NCBI RefSeq assembly: GCF_000715075.1 | Contig: NC_134089.1 | Location: forward strand, 67,748,697 to 67,812,696 | Source: Nicotiana tabacum | Taxonomy: Eukaryota; Streptophyta; Magnoliopsida; Solanales; Solanaceae | DNA length: 64,000 nt | Direction of reading: 5' to 3' | In this document: in pieces, positions 35,181 to 46,213 of the stretch | Layout: each line of letters opens with the position of its first letter | Position numbering within the stretch: the first letter of the stretch is position 1 | Notes under the pieces: model-generated | The model's database searches: none | Seen by the model: the letters and a program-made list of their open reading frames with translations, nothing else | Told to the model about the DNA's origin: nothing | Translations under genes and position numbers: made by a program

Positions 35181-35902
35181 ACGGTTATGACAATAAACCA
35201 GCTGTTGCAACAAACTTCAACTCCAAATCCTTCCGTCAACCATCCGAATCTATCCCGAGGCCCTCGGGACCTCAACCAAAGGCACCAACAAGTCAGAAAC
35301 TACTATCCAAACTTGTACCAATCCTTAAAACACCTAAAACAACATCGAAACCTCGAATTAACCATGGATTTAAGCCTAAGAACTCCAAAATTCTCAAAAT
35401 ACGCTTTCGATTAAAAAGTCTATCAAACCTCGTCCGAATGACATGAAATTTTGCACACACGTCACATTCAACACTACAGAACTATTCCAACTTCCGGAAT
35501 TCTATTCCGACCCTCGGATCAAAATTTCACTATCGAATCAGAAACTTCAAAATTCGACCTTTTGGTATTTCAAGCCTAAATTTGCTACGAACCTCCAAAA
35601 CACAATCCGAACACGCCCCTAAGCCCGAAATCACCCAATGAAGCTAACAGAACCATCAAATTTCCATTTCAAGGCCATTTTCACACTGTTCCGACTACGG
35701 TCAACTTTCCAACACTTAAGCTCTCATTTAGGGACTAAGTGTCCCAAAACTCTCCGAAACCCAAAACCGAATATCCCGGCAAATCAAAATAGCAGAAATA
35801 AACTTGGGAAAAACAATTAACGGGGGATCAGAGCGTTAATTCTTAAGGCGACCGGCCGGGTCGTCACAATTTTTTATAATTTTTTTACTAGCTTTAGAAA
35901 TA

Positions 35903-36694
35903 TCGGATCCCCTAAACTTAATATTTTTTGTTCAGTGCACACTTGAACTATTTTTCTATCCTATTTACTCCCAAACTTGGCAGTTTTATAGCATTCGCCC
36001 ACCTGAATACTAATACGGAAAACAAAGTGGATATATTCTCTTTTAGGCGCATGAGAATGATGAAAAATTTAAAAAGCAGCTTTCAAATGAGATATTTTTT
36101 TTAATCGTCAATTGCCACATAGACATAAGAAATAGTTTGTTTTATTCTAATTGTGTGTTTTTCTTACTTCTTCTGAAATACCACATATATTTTACCTCAA
36201 ATTTGTAAGTTTTAATTTCTTCTTTCGGTGCAATGACTATTTACTTTATTGTTATTTTTTTCGAGCCAAATATATAAAAAAGACTTGACTAAAATTATTA
36301 TTTTCAGCCAGATAAAGTTTTCGCCAAAGTAATGGTGTTTCAAATATGTATTTCATTTTTTAGATGCAAAATACTTATCCTAATTGTGTAATTTGTTTTC
36401 GCGTCAACTGCAAGAAAGAAAGAAGTGAGTTAGAACTTCATTACTTTTAATCAAATAAAAATAGTCTAATATAATGGTCCTTAAACTATGGTATAAATTG
36501 CACGGGGCGCCCTATTTGGTTGCCCTCATTTAACCTATACCCATTTTTAAAAAAAGTTTTAACTTGTACCCACTTTTTAAACAATTTCAGCCCCCTTTCT
36601 CCTCCTCCTTCTCCTCCTTCGTTTTCTTCTTCTTCTTCTTCTTCTTCTTCTTCTTCTTCTTCTTCTTCTTCTTCTTCTTCTTCTTCTTCTTCTT

Positions 36695-36725
<31 letters not shown>

Positions 36726-36981
36726 TTCTTTCTTCTGCTGCTGTTGGTGCTGCTATGAAACTTCAGTTCATGGGATGATTGCCATAAATATGTTTATCAG
36801 ATTATTTAAAAATAAATTATAAATAATTGCGTAAGTTAGTAGACAATAATTTGTGAATATTTCCACGTACGTAAGTTAGTAGACAATGATAATTCTGTTC
36901 TTTTCACGTTTACTGTTTCCAAAATTTATGGTTTAAATACTGTTGGCAATCTGATTATTTATCTGCTTCAACTTATATAGT
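35903..36981. mobile_element. left part of an older terminal-inverted-repeat element
   Basis: The left end (AATATCGGATCCCC, then CTCCCAAACTTGGCAGTTTTATAGC) matches the reverse complement of the right end near 50075-50205 (AATATATTGGGACTCCCC, CTCCCCATAACTTGGCAGTTTGCTGGC). Element C is inserted in its core: GCTTCAACTTATATAGT at 36966-36981 continues as ATAGTGCTGAAG at 48999. The family is not identified. Confidence 0.55.
36624..36724 (+). repeat. (TTC)n microsatellite, about 33 units
   Basis: An uninterrupted TTC run of about 100 bp. Apparent poly-Ser or poly-Phe reading frames over it are artefacts. Confidence 0.97.
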
Positions 36982-37589
36982 TGTCACTACCCAAACCCGG
37001 ACCGGTCGTGATGGCGCCTCTCGTGAAGACAAGACCAGCCGACACTTCCCATTTTCCAATTATTAACAGTTAAGCATTTAAGAAACGGTCTAATCATGAT
37101 AAAATATATCCAAAATAACAATGATAACATAAATACGCGGAAGAACACCCATACACAGCCCTAACCGAGGTATCACTAGTCATGAGCATCTATAAGTCAT
37201 AATACAAGTCTACTAAGTCTATAAGCTAGTACAGATGTCTGAAAAGAGATAGAGATGATAAAGGAGTAGAGACACGGGGCTACGGACGTCAACAACTACC
37301 TCGTAATCTCCGAAAGCCCGCTTGAAGCTGGAGGAATCAGCACTCGGGTGCGGAACCAGCTACGCCTGAATCTGCACACAGGGGTGTAGGGAGTAAAGTA
37401 AGTACTCCAACTCAGTGAGTAGCAAATGTAAATAACGACTGAAAGTAAGGAAACACGTAAGGCACAAGGCATTCTATAATGAAGTAGTAAAACCATTTAA
37501 AAGCAGTAAAACAGTGGAAAGTCAAGTAAAATCCTCTTTCAACAAGTAAACAAGTAATTGACAGGTAATTAAGGTAAAGTAAGCAAATA

Positions 37590-37935
37590 GAAGTTCGCCC
37601 CTCGGGCACAGTATCAACAAATCCGGCCCTCGGGCAACATCTCAGAACAGTACCAGCCCCTCGGGCAATCACATCGAACAATACTAGTCCCTCGGGCTCA
37701 ATCTCACATCACAATGGGTACCCGCGCTCACTGGGGGTGTGCAGACTCTTGGAGGGGCCCCTTACGGCCCAAGCGCAATAACAAGCCATCTCATGGGATC
37801 AAACTAGGCCCTCGGCCTCATATCAATCAAGCCACCTTATGGCGTACATATCTCAGGCCCTCGACCTCAAATCAGTATCAATGTTTCCTCAAAACATAAA
37901 CCCTCGGCCTTACTTAGTCAAAAATCCTCACAAGC
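37590..37935 (-). repeat. GCCC-CTC-GGGC hairpin array in the element C LTR
   Basis: Repeated short palindromes (CGCCCCTCGGGCAC, AGCCCCTCGGGCAA, AGGCCCTCGGCCTC) occur about every 30-45 bp. The 5' LTR has the equivalent array at 46825-47130. Confidence 0.8.
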
Positions 37936-38879
37936 CTCTCGGGCAATAGTAAAATAGTGTTTCTCAGCCCAAACATCATTTAAAATGTCATTTAAGAATT
38001 AAAACTGAGTAAACATGGCTGAGTAGTAAAACAGTGGAAAATAACATGACTGAGTTCAAGTATAAAGTCAAAACAGTGAGGAAATATCAATAAAAATCCC
38101 CGAAGGGTTCAAATAGTTGGCACTGGGCCCAAATATGACATTCAGCCCAAATAATGATGATAGCAAATAATTTTCAATCAAATACGCGGTAAAATCATCA
38201 ATCGGGACGGACCAAGTCATAATCCCCAATAGTGCACGACCCCACGCTCGTCATCAAGCGTGTGCCTCAACTCAAAATAACACTACGATGTGCAATCCGG
38301 GGTTTCAAACCCTCATAACATCATTTACAATCACTACTCACCTCGAACCGGCTAAATCTCTAGCTCGCGACGCCTTTGCCCCTCGAATCGGCCGCCTCCA
38401 GGCGCGTCGAATCTATCCAAAATCAGAACAAGGACGTCAAAGTATGCTAAGGGGGCAAAGCCCAAGAGAAAACAATTAATAAAGGGCACAAATCCCGAAA
38501 TTACCAAAACCCGACCCCTAGGCCCACGTCTCGAAAGTCAAAAATTTTTACATCAATAGATTCCTTATCTCCCACGAGTTCATACATATCAAAAGTTCTC
38601 AAATCTGACCCAAATGGTCCTTCAAATCCACAATTAAAGGCCTAAGTTCTCAAGCCCTAGTTTCCCCAATTTTAACATTTGATTTCCATAATTTCTAGCT
38701 CTAATCCATGAAATAATAGCATAGGAACGCGTTTTAGGTCCAAATTCCTTACCTCAATGAAGTTCTCTTGAAATCCCACTCTCAAATCGTCCAAGAAGCT
38801 CCCAAGCCGAAGTCAAAAATGGTGAAATAGCTAAATCTCGCGAAATGAAATAACTTATATGTTCTGCCCAGGCTTTTCC

Positions 38880-39110
38880 GCATCTCCGGTCCAAAACCCG
38901 CTTCTGCGGTACCGCATATGCGGTCAAATCCTCTGCTTCTACGGAATTCACTTACTAGCCGCAAACCGCATCTGCGACTCCACAGGTGTAGTCCACCTAC
39001 CGCATCTACGGTTCCCGACTCTTCCTCTCAGATCCGCATTTGCAGTTCCCCCTTTCACACGTGCAGCACCGCACGTGCGGTCCCCAAACTGCAGGTGCAA
39101 AAACACCAGA
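38880..39110 (-). repeat. CGCA/TGCG word cluster in the element C 3' LTR
   Basis: Words such as GCTTCTGCGG, ACCGCATATGCGGT and CCGCACGTGCGG lie at about 680-905 bp from the LTR 5' end, the same place as in the solo LTR. ACCGCATATGCGGT and CCGCACGTGCGG are perfect palindromes. Confidence 0.8.
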
Positions 39111-39787
39111 AGCAGAAAAATCTCAGCAGCTGCAATAACCTTTCAACTTCTCCGACGACCACCCGAAATCGCCCCTGAGACCTCAACCAAAAGCACCAAC
39201 ATGACCCAATACCTTATTCAAACTTGTTCCAATCATCAAAACACTTCAAACAACATCAAATCTACCAACTCACATCGGATTCAAGCCTAAGTTTCTAAAA
39301 TCTTTCGAAATACGCTTTCGATCAAAAACCCAACCAAACCACGTCCGAACGACCTAAAAATTTTCACACACATCCCAAATGACACAACGGAGCTACTGCA
39401 ACCCTCGGAATTCCATTCCGACCACTATATCAAAATCTCGCCTATCAACCGGAAATCGCCAAAATATCAACTTCGCCAATTCAAGCCTAAAACTACTCCA
39501 AATCTCCAAAACCCATTCCGATTACACTCCTAAGTCATAAATCACCTCCCGAAGTTAACCGAACCATCGAAACTCGCATCCGAGCCCTATAACGCATAAG
39601 TCAACATCCGATTGACTTTTCCAACTCAAACTCCCTTAAAAGAGACTAAGTGTCTCAAACCTTACCAAAATTATTCCGGATTCGATCTGACCAACCCAAT
39701 ACCATAAAACATAGATAATGAAGCATAAAGAAGAAATGGGGGAAAACGGAGCGGTAACTCATGAGACGACTGGCCGAGTCGTCACAT

Positions 39788-41072
39788 CCTCCCTAACTTA
39801 AACAAACGTTCGTCCGCGAATGAATCAAGAAACATACCTGAAGCCTCAAACAGGTGAGGATATCTGCTCCGCATCTCCCACTCGGTCTCCCAGGTAGCCT
39901 CCTCCACAGGCCGACCTCTCCACTGTACTTTCACTGAAGCTATATCCTTTGACCTCAACTTTCAAACCTGACGACCCAAAATAGCTACTGGCTCCACATC
40001 ATAAGTCAAATCATCATCCAACTGAACCGTGCTGAAATCCAAAACATGAGACGGGTCCCCCATATACTTCTGAAGCATAGAAACATGAATAATACTTTCG
40101 ATCGCGACATCCCCATCGTGAACGCAGTGCTTTGCTTAGACCAATCTTTGCGATCGCATTTCGCCTCTCGCGGGCGCGATGAATAAAATCCACAGAAGCT
40201 CAGCTGCCCTTTTTGCTCTATGCGAACACGACTCTTCCCCCGCGAACGCGATGCACAAACCCTTAGCCCTTCGCAAATGCGTAGCCTTCCTCACGAACGC
40301 GAAGGCTTAAATTCCACCTTCCTCAACTGACTCTTCACGAACACGAGGGTCTACTCGGGAACGCGAAGAGTAAAATACCTGCAACAACTGAAACCAAAAT
40401 CTGCAATTTTCTTCAACTTAAAATGATTCGTTCAACCCTTCGAAACTCACCCGAGGCCCCCGGGACCTCAACCAAAGGCACCAACATATCCCAAAACCTT
40501 ATTTAAACTTGTACCAATCTGCAAAACACCTCAAGCAACATCAAATCAACCAAAACACATCGGATTCAAGCCTAAGTTTCCAAAAACTTCTAAATTCCGC
40601 TTTTGATCAAAAACCCGAACAAACCACGTCCGAATGACCTAAAATTTGGTACACATGTCCCAAATGACACAACAGTACTACTGCAACTCTTGGAATTCCA
40701 TTCCGACCCCTATATCAAAATCTCACCTATCAACCGGAAATCGTCAAAAATCCAATATCGCCAATTCAAGCCTAAATCTACTCCGAACCTCCAAAACTCA
40801 TTCCAATCACACTTTTAAGTTCCAAATCACCTCCTAAAGCTAACCGAACCATTGGAACTCACATCCAATCCCTCTAACACACAAGTCAACATCCGGTGGA
40901 CTTTTCCAACTTAAACTCACTCTAAAGAGACTAAGTGTCTCAAACCTTACCAAATCATTTCCGAACTCGATCCGACCAACCCGATACCACTTAACACGGA
41001 TAAATAAAGCATAAAGAAGCAGAAATGGGGAAATAGAGCAGTAATTCATGAGACGACTGGTCGGGTCGTCAC
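39788..41072 (-). repeat. extra integrase tail and partial LTR inside element C
   Basis: In minus sense, pol ends at a purine tract (opposite 41073-41084) followed by an LTR start (41072) that runs only to about 40096. There it joins a second copy of the integrase tail (about 40095-39800), which ends in another purine tract and the full 3' LTR. The partial LTR is a diverged subfamily, with GCGAACGCG-type words at 40100-40370. Confidence 0.8.
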
Positions 41073-41099
41073 ATCCTCCCTAACTTAAACAAACGTTCG

Positions 41100-44000
41100 T
41101 TCTCGAACGAGTCAAAAAACATACCTGAAGCCTCAAACAGGTGAGGATATCTGCTTCGCATCTCCCGCTCGGTATCCTAGGTAGCTTCCTCCACGGGCCA
41201 ACCTCTCCATTGCACTTTCACTGAAGCTATATCCTTTGACCTTAACTTTCGAATCATAAGTCAAATCATCATCCAACTGAACTGTGCTGAAATCCAAAAC
41301 ATGAGACAGATCCCCAATATACTTCCGGAGCATAGAAACATGAAATACCGAATGCAAACTCGACAAGCTGGGTGGCAAAGCAAGCTCATAAGCTACTTCC
41401 CCAATCCTCCGAAGCACCTCAAAAGGCCCAATGAACCGAGGACTCAATTTCCCTTTTTCCCAAATCTCATAACACCCTTCATGGATGAAACCTTCAACAG
41501 AACCTTTTCGCCAACCATGTAGGACACATCCCGAACCTTCCTATCAGCATAACTCTTCTGCCTCGACTGCGTTGTACGAAGCCTCTCCTGAATTACCTTC
41601 ACCTTTTCTAAAACATCCTGCACCAAGTCTGTCCCCAATAGCCTAGCCTCACCCGGCTCAAACTAACCAACTGGAGATCTACACCGCCTCCCATACAAAG
41701 CCTCATATGAAGCCATCTGAATACTCGACTGGTAGCTGTTGTTATAGGCAAACTCTACAAGTAGTAGAAACTGATCCCATGACCCTCCGAAATCAATAAC
41801 ACAAGCACGCAACATTTCCTCCAATATTTGAATAGTGTGCTCGAACTGCCCGTCCGTCTGAGGGTGAAAAGCTGTGCTCAACTCAACCTGAGTACCCAAC
41901 TCTCGCTGTACAGACCTTCAAAACTGCAAAATAAACTGAGTGCCCCTATTTGAGATGATGGAAACTGGGACACCATGCAAACGAACAATCTCTCGGATAT
42001 AGATCTCTGCCAACCGCTCTGAGGAATAGGTAGTACACACAGGAATGAAGTGCGTGGATTTGGTCGGCCGATCCACAATCACCCAAATATGATCGAACTT
42101 TCTCAAAGTTCGTGGAAGTCCAACAACAATGTCCATAGTGATCCTCTACCACTTCCACTCAAGAATATCCATCTGCTGAAGCAAACTACCCGGTCTCTGA
42201 TGCTCATATTTCACCTGCTGACAATTGAGACACCGAGCTACGAATCCCACAATATCTTTCTTCATTCTTCTCCACCAATAGTCCTGTCTCAAATCCTGAT
42301 ACATCATCGCGGCACCCGAATGAATGGAATACCGCGAGCTATGTGCCTCTTCCAGAATCAACTCCCGAAGCCCATCCACATTGGGCACACAAATCCGACC
42401 CTGCATCCTCAACACCCCATCATCACCAATGGTCACATCTCTAGCATCATCATGCTGAACTCTGTCCTTAAGGACAAGCAAGTGCGGATCATCATACTAG
42501 CATTCTCTGATACGATCATATAAGGAAGACTGAGACACCACACAAGCCAATACCCGATTGGGCTCCGAAATATCTAACCTCACGAACCGATTGGCCAAGG
42601 CCAGAACATCAACGGCAAGAGGTCTCTCCCCAACTGGAACATATGCCAAACTCCCCATACTCACTGCCTTTTGGCTCAAGGCATTGGCCACCACATTGGC
42701 CTTTCCCGGATGGTACAATATAGTGATATCATAATCTTTAAGCAACTCCAACCATCTCTGCGGCCTCAAATTAAGATCCTTTTGCTTGTACAAATGCTGA
42801 AGACTGCGATGATCAGTGAACACCTCATAAGATATGCCATACTAGTAATGCCTCCAAATCTTCAATGTGTGAACTATGGCAGCCAACTCCAAATTATGAA
42901 CGGGGTAGTTCTTTTCGTGGGGCTTCAACTGACGAGAAGCATAAATAATAACTCTACCCTCCTGCATTATTACACAACTAATCCCAACTCTCAAAGCATC
43001 ACAATACACGGTATATGAACCTAAAGCTGATGGCAGAACTAACATTGGAGCTGTGGTCAAAGCTGTCTTGAGCTTCTGAAAGCTCTCCTCACACTCGTCC
43101 AACCATACAAATGAAGCACCCTTCTAAGTCAACTTGGTCTAGGGCGATGCGATGGATGAGAATCCCTAAACAAACCGGCGATAATAACCCGCCAAACCAA
43201 GAAAACTGTGAATCTCTGTGGCTGAGGACGACCTGGGACAACTCTGAACCACCTCTATCTTCTTTGGATCAACCTGAATACTCTCGATGGACACCACATG
43301 CCCTAAAAAAGCCATTGAACTGAGCCAAAACTCACACTTGGAGAATTTTTCATAAAGCTTCTCCTCTCTCAATCTCTACAACACGACTCTCAAATGCTCC
43401 GCGTGCTCCTCTTGACTAAGCGAATATACCAGAATATCATCAATGAAGACTATGACGAACGAGTCAAGAAAAGGCTGGAACACGCTGTTCATTAAATGCA
43501 TAAATGCTGCTGGGGCATTGGTTAGCCCAAAAGACATCACCAAGAACTCATAATGACCATATCGGGTCCTGAAAGCTGTTTTAAGAATGTCCGAATCCCT
43601 GATCTTCAACTAGGGATAACCTGAACGGAGATCTATCTTGGAGAACACTCTTGCTCTCTGAAGCTGGTCGAATAAATCATCAATGCGAGGCAAAGGATAC
43701 TTGTTAATAATTGTTACCTTGTTCAATTGCCTATAATCAATACACATTCTCATAGTGCTATCCTTCTTCTTCAAAAAATAGAACCGGCGCACCCCAAGGT
43801 GACGCACTAGGCCGAATGAACACCTTATCAAGGAGTTCCTGAAGTTGCTCCTTTAATTCCTTCAACTCCGCTAGTGCCATACGATACGGCGGAATAGAAA
43901 TGGGCTGAGTGCCCGTCACCAGGTCAATACCAAAATCAATATCCCTATCCGATGGCATGCCCAACATGTCAGCATGAAACACATCGAAAAAATCCCTCAC

Positions 44001-44700
44001 AACTAGAATAGAATCAATACTGGGAGTCTCAGCACCGACATCCCTCACAAAGGCTATATACGAAAGACAACCCTTCCCAACCGTACGTTGGGCTTTTAAG
44101 AACGAGATCACTCTACTAGGAACATAATCAGTCACACCTCATCACTCGATCCGTGGCACACCCGGTATAGCCAACGTAACTGTCTTAGCATGACAGTCCA
44201 GAATAACACAACAGGGAGATAGCCAATCCATGCCCAAAATGATATGAAATCCACCATGCTCAATAATAATAGATCCACTCGGGTCTCCAGACCCCCAATA
44301 GTCACCACACACGACTGGTATACACGGTCTACAACAACAGTATCGCCTACCGGGGTAGATACATGAATAGGTAAATCAAGAAACTCACGGGGCATCCCCA
44401 AATAGCGAATAAAGTATGATGACACATAAGAAAAGGTGGAACCGGGATCAAATAATACAGAGGCATCTCTGTGGCAGACTGAAACAATACCTGTAATAAC
44501 AGCATCTGAAGCGATAGCGTCGGGTCTGCCTGGGAGTGCATAGAAATGGGCCTGACTGCCCCCTGATCGACCTCTACCTCTAGGGCGACCCCTGGCTGAC
44601 TGACCTCCACCCCTAGCTGGCGGAGCGGTTGGTGATGAAGAAACTGGCGCTGAAGCCGATGACTGACCCCTTTGTAGGGATGAACTAGCAAAACGACGAG
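41100..44700 (-). pseudogene. pol of element C (protease, RT, RNase H, integrase)
   Basis: Minus-strand pieces in different frames. Protease: LFDPGSTFSYVSS, Asp codon at 44449. [22 protein letters not shown] in 43831-43610 and catalytic FIDD at 43447-43436. RNase H: 43102-42497. Integrase: zinc motif CLNCQQVKYEHQRPG in 42481-42146, DDE core 42136-41663 with FHPQTDGQFE, and a C-terminal part 41638-41133 with [10 protein letters not shown] chromodomain-like end lies near 41245-41130. Stops separate nearly every domain and no full-length protein is possible. The order protease-RT-RNase H-integrase is that of Ty3/gypsy. Confidence 0.85.
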
Positions 44701-46012
44701 GACACTGCCTCCACATGTGACCCATCTCACCACACTCAAAACAACTCCCAGGTGCTGGAGAAGGGGACTGAAGGGAACCCCTCGCACCGGAGTGACTAGC
44801 AGATACACTCGGCATAGAAGAGCCCTGAGCTGATGGAGCACGGGTCGAACTCTAAGCTAGAAGGGCACTAAGTGATGACTGGCCCTGCTGAGATCCGTGA
44901 TAACTATGACCCGAAGATGCCCCATGATAACCTGGGCGAGTTAGCTGAGCAGGCCTGAATGAACGACCTCTGTTATGCTGAAACTGGCTCCTCGAAGGAG
45001 CACCACTATAGCTGCCAGATCCTCAAGGCCTCTTGGCCTCCCTCTCCTCTCGCTCCTGTCGACGAACAGACTTAATCTCACGGGCGATATCAACGACCTC
45101 CTCGAACGTGGCACTAGTCACCCTCTCCCTGGTCATGAGAATATGGAGCTGATAAGTAAGACCATCAACAAACCTCCTGATCCTCTCTAGATTGGGCGGA
45201 ACTAACTAGATGGCATAACGAGCCAACTCAGAAAACCTCAACTCATACTGTGACATAGTCATATCCCCCTGTCGCAACCACTCAAATTGCCTACGCAGCT
45301 CCTCTCTACGGGACTGCGGCACATATTTCTCTAGGAAGAGAATAGAGAACTGCTGCCAGGAAAGGGGTGCTGCACCAACAGGCCTACGCCTCTCAAAATC
45401 CTCTCACCAAGTGAAAGCAGCTCCTGAAAACTGATAGGTGGTAAAAGCGACCCTGCTAGTCTCCAGAATACCGGCAGTACGAAGCATCCTCTGACACTTA
45501 TCCAAAAAGCCCTAGGCATCCTTGCCCTCTACGCCCCTAAAGGTCGGAGGCTATAATCTACCAAATCTCTCCAACCTACGTTGCTCATCCTCCGGTATGA
45601 CAGGAACCACATAGTCCTAAGCAGCTAGAACCGGCTGGGCTGGATGCGCCCCTGGCATATGAAGTCCCTGCACGACCTGCTCAGGTGTGCGAGCGACGGG
45701 AGTCTGATTGCCTCCCCCGGCCTGTGAAGTAGCTGCGGCTGTAGTGGCTGAAACCGCCTGAGCTAGGCCAGTGCAAACTGATAAGATCTGTGCCAAGGCT
45801 TCCTGAAGACCCAGAATCACAATAGGCACAACTGGTACCTGAGCTGGTGCTGCTGGAGCCTGATCCTAAGCTGGGGCAGCTGGTGGATCTATAGGTGCTG
45901 CCCTCGCTGCTCTGCCTCTACCACAACCACGGCCGCGTCCTCGGCCTTTGGTGGCCACAACTGGTGGCACTGGTGGTCGTCCACCCTGTTCGGTAGCGTG
46001 TGTCCTCACCAT
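44701..46012 (-). pseudogene. gag of element C
   Basis: The likely start, MVRTHATEQGGRPP, is at 46012, followed by an Arg/Gly-rich stretch (GRGRGRGCGRGR). A gag domain is scattered over several frames (about 45560-45190). A CCHC knuckle, CX2CX4HX4C (CFECGEMGHMWRQC), lies at 44743-44702. Several in-frame stops break it. Confidence 0.8.
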
Positions 46013-46198
46013 CTGTGAGAGAATAGAATAACTGAAGTTCAGTACTCTGATCAACAAGTTCGCACGACAAGAATTTCAAAAATATGAAGTTTTTCCTAAA
46101 GATTCTGCAGCCTCTCAAGGATAAATACAGACATCTCTGTACCGATCCGCGAGACTCTACTAAACATTCTCATGACCCGTGAGGCCTATGTAACCTAG

Positions 46199-46210
46199 GC
46201 TCTAATACCA
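46199..46210 (-). other. primer-binding site of element C
   Basis: On the minus strand it reads TGGTATTAGAGC, one base from the initiator-Met site TGGTATCAGAGC, 3 bp inside the LTR edge at 46214. Confidence 0.8.
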
Positions 46211-46213
46211 ACT

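Larger units (their letters stand above)
33096..35868 (-). mobile_element. solo LTR of a Tekay-type gypsy element
   Basis: 2,773 bp from TGTCACGACC to GGGTCGTCACA, flanked by ATTTT at 33091-33095 and 35869-35873. The end sequence matches the LTRs of element C (36982-48998), and by that match it reads on the minus strand. No primer site, gag or pol is attached, so internal DNA was lost by LTR recombination. Confidence 0.88.
36982..39787 (-). repeat. 3' LTR of element C
   Basis: 2,806 bp, from TGTCACTACC on the plus strand to GAGTCGTCACA. It is preceded in minus sense by the purine tract opposite 39788-39799. Confidence 0.88.

Noticed and set aside
34834..35446. Plus-strand frames of up to 177 residues in the solo LTR
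   Set aside because: They lie in LTR sequence, overlap one another in different frames, and show no domain.
36564..36822. Long poly-Ser/poly-Phe reading frames
   Set aside because: They are translations of the TTC microsatellite and have no gene features.
42050..42523. 157-residue plus-strand frame in element C, also seen at 59201-59674
   Set aside because: It is the antisense shadow of the integrase region, kept only because the two blocks are copies.
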